Shown piece by piece: positions 7,950 through 16,325 of a DNA stretch of 64,000 nt (within the stretch, counting starts at the first letter, position 1; the number at the start of each line of letters is the position of its first letter). The position numbers were made by a program, and so were the translations under genes. The notes below the pieces were generated by a model. It was not told where the DNA came from and did not search any database. It worked only from the letters and a program-made list of their open reading frames with translations. Origin of the DNA: Pseudomonadota bacterium (lineage in GTDB: Bacteria > Pseudomonadota > Alphaproteobacteria > Rhizobiales > Methylopilaceae); contig JAEZCD010000165.1 of the NCBI GenBank assembly GCA_023430145.1, positions 23,097 through 87,096 of the forward strand, written 5' to 3'.

Positions 7950-9239
7950 ATGAGGAGCACATACGTACTGGGTAGTTTCGTGGGCGCCTGTGCGCTGCTT
8001 GCCATGCAATCGGCCGCTCTCGCCCAGAACACCATACGGCTGATCGGACCGACGGGCGGCGCTACCAAGGCGATCGTCGAGAACCTCATCCCGCAGTTCG
8101 AGCAGGCGACCGGGATTAAGGTTCAGGCGAACTACGTCGCGCACGACGCTCTCACGCAGAAGGCGATGACGGAGTTCGCGGCGGGGTCGCCGTCGTTCGA
8201 CGTCATCATGTTCGAGACGAGCTGGGGCGGCCGCTACGCGCCCTTCCTGACCGACCTGAAGCCGTTCGTCGACCGCGACGCCGCCGAGTACAAGCCGGAC
8301 GATATTCTTGCTGCGGCCCGCAACATGGGCGTCTACGACGGCAAGACCGTCGGCCTGCCGTATCGCGTGCTCGGGCGAATTCTGCACTACCGCAAGGACC
8401 TGTTCGAGCAGGCCGGGATCGCCGCGCCGCCGAAGACGTTCGCCGAGCTCGTCGACACGGCCAAGAAGCTCACCAAGGACACCGACGGCGACGGCAAGCC
8501 CGATGTCTATGGTCTCGGCATCCTCGGCAAGCAGGGCTTCGGCAACGCCTACGAGTTCGGCAGCTTCCTGTTCAGCAGCGGCGGCGCTTGGTGGGATCTC
8601 GCCGCCTGCAAGGTCCGGTTCGACGACGAGATCGGCGTCAAGACGCTGGAATTCTACGCCGATCTGGCCAAGCAGCAGGTCGTTCCGCCGGAAGTGACAA
8701 CGTGGGCGTGGGACGAGCTGATCGCCGGCGCGCAGCGTGGCCGCTTCGCGATGACGATCATCCACGTTCCCTATGCCGTCGCCTTCGAGAACAAGGCTGC
8801 CAGCAAGACGGCGGGCATGTGGGCCTGGGCCGACGCGCCGGGGCTGAATGGTATCAAGGACGCCGCGCCTCCGGTCGGCGGCTGGCTGCTCGGGATTCCC
8901 ACCGGCGCCCGAAACGCAGAAGGCGCATGGCGCTTCATCAAGTACGCGACCGGGGCGGAAGGTCAGCTGATCAGCGCCTCGAACGCGAACGCGCCGACGC
9001 GCGCCAGCGTGTTCCAGGACGCGAACGTGAAGGCCATGTGGCCCTGGGCAGAGCCGGCGCTCCGGTCGCTCGAGAAGGGCACGCCGATGTACAACAATCC
9101 GGAAGAGATCGAGGCCGAAAGCGTGCTGATGGTCAAGGTGTCGGAGGCGCTGATCGGCAGCAAAGCGCCGGCCGTGGCCGCCAAGGAGGCCGGCGACCAG
9201 CTGCGCCGCATCCTCGTCGATTCCGGCCGCTGCAAGTAG
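7950..9239 (+). CDS. CUT1 ABC transporter sugar-binding protein
   Basis: About 429 residues. Start MRSTYVLGSFVGACALLAMQSAALAQ is a Sec signal peptide with cleavage after ALA; AGGAGG lies just upstream, so this ATG is preferred over the longer frame. The mature domain has 'IVENLIPQFEQATGIKVQANYVAHDALTQKAM', 'SFDVIMFETSWGGRYAPFLTDLKP', 'GLPYRVLGRILHYRKDLFEQAG' and 'GGWLLGIPTGARNAEGAWRFIKYATG', typical of extracellular solute-binding family 1. A 'DTDGDGKPDVYG' segment may bind calcium. It delivers a saccharide to the two permeases before it, probably the substrate of the GH172 enzyme behind it. Confidence 0.9.
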   Translation: MRSTYVLGSFVGACALLAMQSAALAQNTIRLIGPTGGATKAIVENLIPQFEQATGIKVQANYVAHDALTQKAMTEFAAGSPSFDVIMFETSWGGRYAPFLTDLKPFVDRDAAEYKPDDILAAARNMGVYDGKTVGLPYRVLGRILHYRKDLFEQAGIAAPPKTFAELVDTAKKLTKDTDGDGKPDVYGLGILGKQGFGNAYEFGSFLFSSGGAWWDLAACKVRFDDEIGVKTLEFYADLAKQQVVPPEVTTWAWDELIAGAQRGRFAMTIIHVPYAVAFENKAASKTAGMWAWADAPGLNGIKDAAPPVGGWLLGIPTGARNAEGAWRFIKYATGAEGQLISASNANAPTRASVFQDANVKAMWPWAEPALRSLEKGTPMYNNPEEIEAESVLMVKVSEALIGSKAPAVAAKEAGDQLRRILVDSGRCK

Positions 9240-9258
9240 CCAAGGCTTTTGGCATGCC

Positions 9259-9283
9259 GGGGAGCGGGCACGCCCCGCTCCCC
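9259..9283 (+). promoter_or_regulatory. Intercistronic hairpin after binding-protein gene
   Basis: Perfect 10-bp stem GGGGAGCGGG / CCCGCTCCCC with a 5-base loop, followed by CAAAAACG rather than a T-run. It lies between the binding-protein gene and the GH172 gene and probably stabilises the upstream message or attenuates read-through. Confidence 0.6.
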
Positions 9284-9299
9284 AAAAACGGATGAGCAC

Positions 9300-10358
9300 A
9301 TGCGACAGAACGACGGGACGATCGGCGGTCCGCTGCGCAGCCTCGTGCAGCTCAGGGATGTCCGCAGCTGCCGGGCCTCGAGCTATGACCGGTCCGGTGG
9401 AAACGAGGACTTCGTCTGGATCCAGCCGGGTGAGACCTCCGGCTTCCTGGACACGGAGGGGCCCGGCTGCATCACGCATGTCTGGATGACCACGGCGTGC
9501 GACGACAAGGATCACCTGCGCAAGCTCGTCGTGCGCATGTGGTGGGACGGCGAGGAGCTTCCGAGCGTCGAGGTTCCGCTCGGCGATTTCTTCGGCATCG
9601 GGCACGCGGAGACGCGCAACTTCAGCTCGCTGCCGCTGTGCATGTCGCCGCAGTCCGGCCGAGCGCTCACCTGCTATTTCCCGATGCCGTTCGCCACGCG
9701 CGCGCGCATGGAGGTGACCAATGACGGCGATACTCCGGCACGCGTCTACTTCTACGTGGACTACGAGCGCTACGATCGGCTGGCGGACGACCTCGGTCGG
9801 TTCCACGCCCAATGGCGGCGTCAGAATCCGACCGACGGGATATCGCCGGAGGGCATGAACTTCGAGGACTACCAGTTCGAGGGCACGAATGCCGACGGCG
9901 CCGGCAACTTCGTCATCCTCGACGCCGAGGGCTGGGGCCACTTCGTCGGCTGCCACCTCGACATCGAGAACCTGACCAAGACCCGCGGCCGCAACTGGTA
10001 CGGCGAAGGCGACGACATGTTCTTCATCGACGGCGAGCCCTGGCCGCCGCGGCTGCACGGCACGGGCACCGAGGACTACTTCAACACCGCCTGGTGCCCG
10101 CAGGAGCCCTATGAGAGCCCGTATTTCGGAATCACCATGCCGGGCGGGCAGAACTGGTCCGGAAAAATCTCGCTCTATCGCTTCCACATCGAGGACCCGA
10201 TCCACTTCCGCAAATCGATCCGGGTGACGATAGAGCACGGCCACGCCAATCGGCGCTGCGACGACTTCGCCAGCACGGCCTACTGGTATCAGGCCGAGCC
10301 GCACAAGCCCTTCGATGCGCTCCCGCCTGTCACGGCCCGTCTGCCGCGAAAGGCGTGA
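9300..10358 (+). CDS. GH172/DUF2961-family glycoside hydrolase, cytoplasmic
   Basis: 352 residues, start MRQNDGTIGGPLRSLVQLRDVRSCRASSYDRSGGNEDFVWI. The order 'ASSYDRSGGNEDFVWIQPGET...LDTEGPGCITHVWMT', 'PLGDFFGIGH', 'YFPMPFATRARMEVTNDG', and near the end 'HGTGTEDYFNTAW..QEPYESPYFGITM' matches the DUF2961 family. That family is now GH172, whose known members act on difructose dianhydride I or on alpha-D-arabinofuranosides. No signal peptide is seen, so the substrate must be imported, presumably by the operon's own CUT1 transporter. The acidic residues of the GTGTEDYF segment are conserved and probably lie in the active site. The exact linkage cleaved is unknown. Confidence 0.85.
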   Translation: MRQNDGTIGGPLRSLVQLRDVRSCRASSYDRSGGNEDFVWIQPGETSGFLDTEGPGCITHVWMTTACDDKDHLRKLVVRMWWDGEELPSVEVPLGDFFGIGHAETRNFSSLPLCMSPQSGRALTCYFPMPFATRARMEVTNDGDTPARVYFYVDYERYDRLADDLGRFHAQWRRQNPTDGISPEGMNFEDYQFEGTNADGAGNFVILDAEGWGHFVGCHLDIENLTKTRGRNWYGEGDDMFFIDGEPWPPRLHGTGTEDYFNTAWCPQEPYESPYFGITMPGGQNWSGKISLYRFHIEDPIHFRKSIRVTIEHGHANRRCDDFASTAYWYQAEPHKPFDALPPVTARLPRKA

Positions 10359-10405
10359 TCCAGATCTGAAGAGTACCAGGACAGATCTCCGGGCATTGCT
10401 CATCC

Positions 10406-10421
10406 GGCGGCCTGCGCCGCC
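10406..10421. terminator. Weak hairpin between convergent genes
   Basis: GGCGGC-CTGC-GCCGCC, a 6-bp stem in the 87-base gap between the GH172 gene and the convergent alcohol dehydrogenase gene. It has no T-run; terminator function is only suggested by position. Confidence 0.3.
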
Positions 10422-10445
10422 ACCGTCATTCGGCTTCTCCAGGGC

Positions 10446-11468
10446 TTACCCCTCGATTTCGACGAGGGCCTTGATGAGGCCGGTCTTTTCGGTCGCCCAC
10501 AGCGGGATGTCTCGCACGGCGCCGGCGAGGCTGGTGCGGTGGGTGATGATGGCCGCGACGGGAATGCGGCCCTCGCCGAGGGCGGCGAGAACGCGGCGAA
10601 AATCCGCGGACGTGGCGTTGCGGCTGCCGAACAGGGACATCTCCTTGCGGTGAAAATCCGGATCCGCGAAAGTGATCTCCTCCTTGACCACGCCGACGAG
10701 CACGTAGCGCCCACCATGGGCGACGAAGCCGAAGCCCGTCTGCATCGCCCGCCGGTTGCCGGTCGCGTCGAAGACCACGTCGAAGCCCTCGCCATCCGTG
10801 ACGGCCGCCGCCGCCGCCAGCGGGTCGTCGCTGGCCGGAAGGCCGTCCAGTCCGAGCATCGATCGGGCCGCAGCGGTACGGTCCGGATCCATGTCGAAGA
10901 TCGTCACCCGGCCGCCCGCGAGGCTCGCGAACAGCGCGGTGCCGAGGCCGATCGGCCCCGCGCCGACGACGAGGACCCGGTCGCGCCCGGTCACGCCGCC
11001 ACGGCCGACGGCATGCGCGCCGATCGCCAGGAACTCCACCGTCGCGCATTCGTCCGCCGTTAGGCCGGGCGCTGCGATGAGGTTGCCCGTCGGCACCGAC
11101 AGCAGCCCCGCCATGCCGCCGTCCTCGTGCACGCCGAGCACCGAGATGCTCACGCAGCAGTTGGGCTTGCCGGCCCGGCAGGCGATGCAATGGCCGCAGG
11201 ACAGATACGGGTTCACGACGCAGAGCGTGCCGGCAGGAAGAGGAGACTCTGGATCCGGCTCGACCACCTCGACCGCCAGCTCGTGCCCGATGACGCGGGG
11301 ATAGTTCAGGAACGGGTGCTTGCCCTCGAAGATGTGGTAGTCGGTGCCGCAGATGCCGATCCGCCGCGGGCGGACGAGCGTATGTTCGGGCGCCCGTTCC
11401 GGTGCCGGCCGCTTCTCCAGCACGAGGGTCCCCGGTGCGGAGCAGACGAGTGTGTCGACGTATTGCAC
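10446..11468 (-). CDS. Zinc-dependent medium-chain alcohol/polyol dehydrogenase
   Basis: 340 residues, GTG start. Catalytic zinc ligands are seen in 'GICGTDYHIFEGKHPF' (C40) and 'VIGHE' (H62, E63). The four structural-zinc cysteines C91, C94, C97 and C105 lie in 'SCGHCIACRAGKPNCC'. The Rossmann nucleotide site is 'VLVVGAGPIGLG' (about 165-176). The acidic 'FDMD' at the second strand end suggests NAD rather than NADP. It is last in the CUT2 importer operon, after a hairpin, so it probably oxidises the imported sugar alcohol or sugar acid. It resembles L-galactonate/threonine-type dehydrogenases; the substrate is not assignable. Confidence 0.88.
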   Translation of the reverse strand: MQYVDTLVCSAPGTLVLEKRPAPERAPEHTLVRPRRIGICGTDYHIFEGKHPFLNYPRVIGHELAVEVVEPDPESPLPAGTLCVVNPYLSCGHCIACRAGKPNCCVSISVLGVHEDGGMAGLLSVPTGNLIAAPGLTADECATVEFLAIGAHAVGRGGVTGRDRVLVVGAGPIGLGTALFASLAGGRVTIFDMDPDRTAAARSMLGLDGLPASDDPLAAAAAVTDGEGFDVVFDATGNRRAMQTGFGFVAHGGRYVLVGVVKEEITFADPDFHRKEMSLFGSRNATSADFRRVLAALGEGRIPVAAIITHRTSLAGAVRDIPLWATEKTGLIKALVEIEG

Positions 11469-11491
11469 GGGGTGTGCCGCCGTTTGCAGGA

Positions 11492-11512
11492 GGGCCGGCG
11501 CGGAGCCGGCCC
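11492..11512 (-). promoter_or_regulatory. Intercistronic hairpin after binding-protein gene
   Basis: Perfect 8-bp stem GGGCCGGC / GCCGGCCC with a 5-base loop between the binding-protein gene and the dehydrogenase gene on the minus strand. It has no T-run; likely an mRNA-stabilising or attenuating element. Confidence 0.55.
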
Positions 11513-11520
11513 CCGTTGTT

Positions 11521-12438
11521 TCACTTGAACTGCGCCATGTTGTCCTTGGTGACGAGGGCGGCGCCCGAGTCGATCAGCGAGGTGACCTTCTCGCCGCGGA
11601 TCGCCTTGACCAGGGCATCCACGCCGAGCTCCGCCATCTTGGTGGGGAACTGCGCGACGGTGGCGTCCTCGACGCCTGCGGCGAGCGCCTGCTCCTCGCC
11701 GCAGCAGAAGTCGAAGCCGACGAGGACGATCTTGTCGTTGGCGATCTTGGCGTTCTGGATCGCCCGCGCCGCGCCCGCCGCGGGCGGGCCGCAGGCGGCG
11801 TAGATGGCCTTGAGATCGGGGTTCCTCGTCAAGAGATCCTCGGCGACGTTGATGCCGAGCTCCTCGGTGCAGTTGGTGGCGCCCTTGCCGACGATCTTGA
11901 CGTCGACGCCCTTCAGGCCGTCGAGCATTCCCTTCACGCGGTCGTCGAGCGAGGGCACGCCGGGCACGCCCTCGAGGATGCCGAGCGTGTCGCCGTTCTT
12001 GAGCACCGTCTTCAGATACGCGCCGGCGATCTTGCCGGCATTGTAGTTGTCGGTTGTCGCCAGCGCCGTTCGCCCCTCCCAGCCGGGGATGTTGTTGTCC
12101 ATGAGGACGACCTTCACCCCGGCCTTGATGGCCTTGTCGAGCGCCGGCGCGACGGTCGGGTCGACCGGCGTGATGGCGATGCCCTTCACGCCCTTCGTCA
12201 CCATCGATTCGATGAGCGCGATCTGGCCCTCGATGTCGGTTGCCGAGGTGCCCTGGCCGAAGATGATCTCGACGCCCGGATGTGCCGCGGCATAGGCCTT
12301 GGCGGCGTTCTCCATGGTGGCGAAGAAGGGCACTGGAAATTTCGTGATGAAGCCGATCTTGACGCTGTCTGCGGCAGCGGCCGGAGCGGCGGTCGCGGCT
12401 GCCAAGACCAGCCCTCCCAACATCAGTCCGAGTCTCAT
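11521..12438 (-). CDS. CUT2 ABC transporter sugar-binding protein (RbsB/FrcB type)
   Basis: About 305 residues, start MRLGLMLGGLVLAAATAAPAAAA (Sec signal peptide), with GGAGGAG five bases before the ATG. The mature protein shows the Peripla_BP_4 pattern: 'KIGFITKFPVPFFATMENAAKAYAAAHPGVEI', 'QIALIESMVTKGVKGIAITPVDP', 'AIKAGVKVVLMDNNIPG', 'DNYNAGKIAGAYLK' and 'VLVGFDFCCGEEQALAAG'. It binds a monosaccharide-like ligand in the periplasm. It follows the ATPase gene, an order (permease, ATPase, binding protein, dehydrogenase) that differs from the common SBP-first arrangement. Hairpins flank the gene on both sides. Confidence 0.88.
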   Translation of the reverse strand: MRLGLMLGGLVLAAATAAPAAAADSVKIGFITKFPVPFFATMENAAKAYAAAHPGVEIIFGQGTSATDIEGQIALIESMVTKGVKGIAITPVDPTVAPALDKAIKAGVKVVLMDNNIPGWEGRTALATTDNYNAGKIAGAYLKTVLKNGDTLGILEGVPGVPSLDDRVKGMLDGLKGVDVKIVGKGATNCTEELGINVAEDLLTRNPDLKAIYAACGPPAAGAARAIQNAKIANDKIVLVGFDFCCGEEQALAAGVEDATVAQFPTKMAELGVDALVKAIRGEKVTSLIDSGAALVTKDNMAQFK

Positions 12439-12454
12439 TTGCTCCTCCCATGTC

Positions 12455-12503
12455 GATCGCCTCCTGCCGAGGCGATCTCTTGTCCGCCGCTCGGCGAGCG
12501 GCG
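12455..12503 (-). promoter_or_regulatory. Two tandem intercistronic hairpins before the binding-protein gene
   Basis: GATCGCCTC / GAGGCGATC (12455-12463 with 12469-12477) and CGCCGCTC / GAGCGGCG (12485-12492 with 12496-12503) are perfect stems in the 71-base gap between the ATPase and binding-protein genes. They could terminate part of the upstream transcript or act as processing sites that set subunit ratios. Confidence 0.5.
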
Positions 12504-12509
12504 AATTCC

Positions 12510-13274
12510 TCAGGCTTCGGCGCCGACGATCAGCGACACCAGCTCCTGCTGGTTCGAGCGGTCCGGCCTCAGCTCGCCGACCTTGCGCCCCTGGCGCAGC
12601 ACGACCGCGCGGTCGGCGAGCGCGACCACGTGCTCCATGTTGTGGGTGATCAGGATGACCGCGTTGCCCTCGCTGCGGAGCTGCGCGACGAGGTCGAGGA
12701 CCTTGCGCGACTCGCGCAGACCGAGGGCGGCCGTCGGCTCGTCGAGGATGACAATCTTCCGCGCGAATACCGTCGCCCGCGCCACGGCGATCGCCTGCCG
12801 CTGGCCGCCCGACATCAGGGCCACGGGCGCATCGAGCTTCGGCAGCCGGACCTTGAGGCGGTCGAGCACCGCGGCGGCCTCGCGGTCCATCGCCCGCCGG
12901 TCGAGGAACCGCAGGCCTCTCGGGAGCCAGGACGGGAAGGCGATCTCCCGGCCGCAGTAGAAGTTCTGCGCCGGCGTCAGGTTGTTGAACAGCGAAAGGT
13001 CCTGGTAGACCGTCTCGATGCCGGCGCGGCGCGCGGCCGCGGGCGAATGGATCGGGACGGCGGCGCCGTCGAGGAGGATCGTGCCGCCATCGAGCGCATG
13101 CACGCCGCTGATGCATTTGACGAGCGTCGACTTGCCGGCGCCGTTGTCGCCGAGCAGAGCCAGCACCTCGCCGCGATAGGCCTCGAGGCTGACGTCCTTC
13201 AGCGCATGGACGGCGCCGAAGCGCTTTTCGGCATGGCGGACGGCGAGTACCGGCGTGATGGCGGACACGCTCAT
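12510..13274 (-). CDS. CUT2 ABC transporter ATPase, single nucleotide-binding domain (FrcA type)
   Basis: 254 residues. Walker A GDNGAGKST (about residues 42-50), Q-loop 'VYQDLSLFNNLTPAQNFYCG', signature 'LMSGGQRQAIAVARA', Walker B 'IVILDEPTAALG', H-loop 'VILITHNMEHV'. It has one domain only, half the length of RbsA, as in the FrcA branch of CUT2 importers. Its ATG overlaps the permease stop (ATGA). It powers uptake by the permease encoded before it. Confidence 0.9.
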   Translation of the reverse strand: MSVSAITPVLAVRHAEKRFGAVHALKDVSLEAYRGEVLALLGDNGAGKSTLVKCISGVHALDGGTILLDGAAVPIHSPAAARRAGIETVYQDLSLFNNLTPAQNFYCGREIAFPSWLPRGLRFLDRRAMDREAAAVLDRLKVRLPKLDAPVALMSGGQRQAIAVARATVFARKIVILDEPTAALGLRESRKVLDLVAQLRSEGNAVILITHNMEHVVALADRAVVLRQGRKVGELRPDRSNQQELVSLIVGAEA

Positions 13275-14326
13275 TCGGTCCTCGCCGCCTGCAGGGAGCG
13301 CGCCCGTGCCTCGAGGTGGTTGCGTAGGACGTCGGCCTCGACCGCGACGACGATGATCACGCCGATGGCGATCATCTGGAAGAAGACGTCGACGCCGAGC
13401 AGGTTGAGTGCGTTGCGGATGACACCGATCATCAGGGCGCCGATCAGCGCATGGCCGACATGGCCGCGTCCGCCGAGGAAGCTCGCGCCGCCGATGATCA
13501 CGGCGGCGATGGTGTCGAGCTCGAGCAGGTTGCCGTAGAGCGGCGAGCTGGCGCCGGTGCGGCCGGCGAGCACGACGGCGCCGATGCCGGCGCAGAGGCC
13601 CGAGATGACGTAGGTGGAGACGAGCACGCCCTTGATCGGGATGCCCATCTGCAGCGCCGCCTGCGGCTCGCCGCCGACGGCATAGATCCACCGTCCCCAG
13701 ACCATCGCCTTGGTCATGACGAGGACCAGCAAGGCGACGCCGAAGACCACGAAGAACGAGTTGGGGATGCCGAAGCTCGACGCGCCGCCGATGAAGGTGA
13801 TCGCCTCCGGCATGCCGCGCATCGTCGTGTGGCCGATGGCGAGCTCGAGCGCCAGCCCGCGGCAGATGCTGAGCGTGGCGAGCGTGATGATGAAGGGATG
13901 CGGCAGGCGACCGAATACGTAGACGAGGCCGTTGACCGCACCGACCGTGGCGCCGCTGAGCATCATCGCGAGGGCGACCAGCAGGGCCGAGTCGGTGACG
14001 CGGAAGACGAGCCCGCCGATGACGCTGGCCAGCGCGAGGTTGGCGCCGACCGATAGGTCGATCCCCCGCGTCAGGATGACGAGCTGCTGGCCCATGGCGA
14101 CGATGGCGATGACCGCCGTCTGGGCGAGGATGTTGCCGATATTGCCCGGCGTCAGAAAGCTCGGCGTGAGAGCCCCAATCGCGGCGATCAGGAGAAGGAG
14201 GATGAAGAGCGGGCCGATGCCGAGGAGCCGCAGCCCCAGCGACACCGCGCTGCCTCGCCCGCGCGTGTGCTCCGCATCGGGGCGGTCCGCTGCGAGGTCC
14301 GACTCTTCTCTCGCTGCCTCCCGCAC
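13271..14326 (-). CDS. CUT2 sugar ABC transporter permease (RbsC/FrcC type)
   Basis: 351 residues, GTG start. The BPD_transp_2 pattern is clear: 'ALTPSFLTPGNIGNILAQTAVIAIVAMGQQLVILTRGIDLSVGANLALASVIGG', 'LPHPFIITLATLSICRGLAL', 'YAVGGEPQAALQMGIPIKGVLVSTYVISGLCAGIGAVVLAGRTG', 'ELDTIAAVIIGGASFLGGRGHVGHALIGALMIGVIRNALNLLGV'. About ten membrane helices are expected. It is the first gene of the operon; the shared operator element and the divergent GntR gene lie directly upstream. Confidence 0.9.
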   Translation of the reverse strand: MREAAREESDLAADRPDAEHTRGRGSAVSLGLRLLGIGPLFILLLLIAAIGALTPSFLTPGNIGNILAQTAVIAIVAMGQQLVILTRGIDLSVGANLALASVIGGLVFRVTDSALLVALAMMLSGATVGAVNGLVYVFGRLPHPFIITLATLSICRGLALELAIGHTTMRGMPEAITFIGGASSFGIPNSFFVVFGVALLVLVMTKAMVWGRWIYAVGGEPQAALQMGIPIKGVLVSTYVISGLCAGIGAVVLAGRTGASSPLYGNLLELDTIAAVIIGGASFLGGRGHVGHALIGALMIGVIRNALNLLGVDVFFQMIAIGVIIVVAVEADVLRNHLEARARSLQAARTE

Positions 14327-14359
14327 ACTCGGACCCGCTCTTCGATGGGATTGTTCCTT

Positions 14360-14410
14360 ATAGAGAAAAACCAGACGAGGGCCTCGTCAATCTGTTTTTT
14401 ATGGATTAAA
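14360..14410. promoter_or_regulatory. Complex inverted-repeat operator, copy 1 (shared with 20088-20144)
   Basis: Lies between the permease gene and the divergent GntR gene. Outer arms ATAGAGAAAAACCAGA (14360-14375) and TCTGTTTTTTATGGAT (14391-14406) are imperfect complements. The centre GACGAGGGCCTCGTC (14374-14388) is a near-perfect palindrome. The 24 bases 14387-14410 match 20115-20138 at all but one position. Likely the target of the GntR protein, repressing both operons. Confidence 0.65.
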
Positions 14411-14437
14411 AGTCCGAAGCGGGCGGAGGGTGTGGCC

Positions 14438-15406
14438 ATGAAGACTGACGCGGTGTTCAAGCGCGCCTTCAACGATGCGGTCGACCTGCTCCCCAAGCTC
14501 GGCGAGGCCGAGGCACTGCCTTCGGAGAACGCCCTGAGCGCACGGCTCGGCGTCAGCCGAACGACGGTGCGCAAGGTTCTCGCAGCGCTGGAGGAGCGGG
14601 GGCTCGTGGCCGGCAGCGGGCGTCAGCGGATCGTCTTGCGGCCGCGCGGCGCGATCGAGCGTTTCCCAGATGCGGAAACCGTGCCCATGGCGGCGCTCGT
14701 CGAGAAGCACTTCATGCAGTGGATGCAGAGGGACAATGCGCGCCCCGGCACGGCCATCAACGAGCTCGAGCTGGCGCGGCAGTTCGGCGTCGCGACGACC
14801 GGCATCCGCGAGTTTCTCAACCGCTTCCAGCGCTTCGGACTGATCGAGAAGCGGCCGACCGGCGGCTGGATGTTCAAGGGCTTTACGCCCAGCTTCGCGC
14901 TCGAGCTGTTCGAGATCCGGGAGATGTTCGAGCTCCGCTCGGCCCGGTCCTTCGCCGCATTGCCCGCCGGCGCGCCGCTATGGCAGCAGCTCGAGGCCAT
15001 TCGCAAGGAGCATCTGCTCCTGCTCGGCGAGATCGAGAGCCGCTATCACGACTTCTCGGCACTCGACAGTCGATTTCACCGCCTCGTCAATTCCGCCTCG
15101 CCGAACCGGTTCATCGACAGTTTCTACGACGTCATCACCTTGATCTTCCACTACCACTACCAGTGGAACAAGCACGACGAGCGGCAGCGCAACGAAGTCG
15201 CCATTCACGAGCACCTCGCCTATATCGAGGCGCTGTTCGGCCGCAAGGCGCCGATCGTCGAGCGCGCCTGCCGCGCGCATCTCGCCTCGGCCAAGGAGAC
15301 GCTGCTGCGGTCGACCTCCGGTCCGGATGTTCCGCCGCCGCGACAGCGCGCCGGCGGCGGTTCCGCGCCGGCTACGTCCGGCGGGCAGCGAGCGCGAGCG
15401 CGATGA
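14438..15406 (+). CDS. GntR-family regulator with two winged-helix segments and FCD effector domain
   Basis: About 322 residues from an ATG preceded by GGAGGG. The first winged helix is at about residues 8-68 ('LPSENALSARLGVSRTTVRKVLAALEERGLVAG'). A second helix-turn-helix-like segment is at about 100-147 ('INELELARQFGVATTGIREFLNRFQRFGLIEKRP'). The all-helical FCD-like domain follows (about 150-285; 'EIREMFELRSARSF', 'FHRLVNSASPNRFIDSFYDV', 'EHLAYIEALFGRKAPIVERACRAHLASAKETLL'). Ordinary FCD regulators have one winged helix and about 240 residues. It lies between two CUT2 importer operons, and copies of one operator-like element precede each. The C-terminal tail overlaps the convergent permease gene by 35 bases. 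Confidence 0.87.
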   Translation: MKTDAVFKRAFNDAVDLLPKLGEAEALPSENALSARLGVSRTTVRKVLAALEERGLVAGSGRQRIVLRPRGAIERFPDAETVPMAALVEKHFMQWMQRDNARPGTAINELELARQFGVATTGIREFLNRFQRFGLIEKRPTGGWMFKGFTPSFALELFEIREMFELRSARSFAALPAGAPLWQQLEAIRKEHLLLLGEIESRYHDFSALDSRFHRLVNSASPNRFIDSFYDVITLIFHYHYQWNKHDERQRNEVAIHEHLAYIEALFGRKAPIVERACRAHLASAKETLLRSTSGPDVPPPRQRAGGGSAPATSGGQRARAR

Positions 15407-16325
15407 CGATGATCGCCCCCTTGGCGATCAGCTGCATGTCGATCGGCACGTTCAGAAGGTTCATGCCGTTGTTGACGATGCCGAGGAAGAAGACGCCGAG
15501 GAGCGTGCGCGCCACCGATCCGTTGCCGCCGAACAGGCTCGTGCCGCCGAGCACCACCGCGGCGATGACGTCGAGCTCCGTGCCGAACGGCCCGTAGGTC
15601 GCGAGCGCGGTGTGCACCTGCGAGGACTGGACGATGCCGGCGAGCGCCGCGCCGAAGCCGGAGATGGCGTAGACGACCGTCTTGGTGAGGCGCGTGCAGT
15701 GTCCGCTGAGATAGGCTGCCCGCTCGTTGTCGCCGATCGCGGCGACGAGCAGGCCGAGCGGCGTCAGCCGCTGGACGAGGATCATCGCCAGCGACACGAA
15801 CGCGAAGATGTAGATCGGGAACGGCAGCCCGAAGAGAATCCCGGCGCCGATGAAGGAGTATGCCGGCTCGTTGCGGATGAGGTGCTGCTCCGGACCGCCG
15901 ACGATGAGCGCCGTACCGCGGACGATGCTGAGCGCGGCGAGCGTGACGATGATCGGCGGCAGTTGCAGGAAGGCGATCGCCGTGCCGTTCGCAAGGCCAA
16001 CGAGGACGCCGGCCGAGAGCCCGGCGAGGATGGCGAGGACGAGCGGCAGATCGGCCTCGAGGCAGAAATAGGAGACGAGCCCGGCGAGGGCCAGCACCGG
16101 TCCGACGGAGAGGTCGACGCCGCCGGTCATGATGACGAACGTCGTGCAGACGGCCATGATGCCGATCAGCGCCACCTGGCGAACGATGCCGACGAGATTG
16201 TCCGCCGTCAGGAAGGCCGGCTCCAGGGCCGAGAAGACGGCGACGATGACGGCGATCGCGAGCGGCAGGGCATTCGACGCCGCCTGCCGCCGCAGCCGGG
16301 CGAGGGCAGGGACGCCGGTGCTCAT
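15372..16325 (-). CDS. CUT2 sugar ABC transporter permease, second permease of the operon
   Basis: 317 residues; ATG overlaps the ATPase stop (ATGA). RbsC-type pattern: 'EPAFLTADNLVGIVRQVALIGIMAVCTTFVIMTGGVDLSVGPVLALAGLVSYF', 'LQLPPIIVTLAALSIVRGTALIVGG', 'VAAIGDNERAAYLSGHCTRLTKTVVYAISGFGAALAGIVQSSQ', 'ELDVIAAVVLGGTSLFGGNGSVARTLLGVFFLGIVNNGMNLLNV'. Two different permeases around one fused ATPase recall the YtfT/YjfF furanose importer and suggest a heterodimeric channel. It is the last gene of its operon. Confidence 0.9.
   Translation of the reverse strand: MSTGVPALARLRRQAASNALPLAIAVIVAVFSALEPAFLTADNLVGIVRQVALIGIMAVCTTFVIMTGGVDLSVGPVLALAGLVSYFCLEADLPLVLAILAGLSAGVLVGLANGTAIAFLQLPPIIVTLAALSIVRGTALIVGGPEQHLIRNEPAYSFIGAGILFGLPFPIYIFAFVSLAMILVQRLTPLGLLVAAIGDNERAAYLSGHCTRLTKTVVYAISGFGAALAGIVQSSQVHTALATYGPFGTELDVIAAVVLGGTSLFGGNGSVARTLLGVFFLGIVNNGMNLLNVPIDMQLIAKGAIIVIALALAARRT

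Noticed and set aside
7509..10403. 964-residue minus-strand frame opposite the transporter and GH172 genes
   Set aside because: Arg/Ala/Val/Asp/Glu-rich shadow of the plus-strand genes, with no family pattern.
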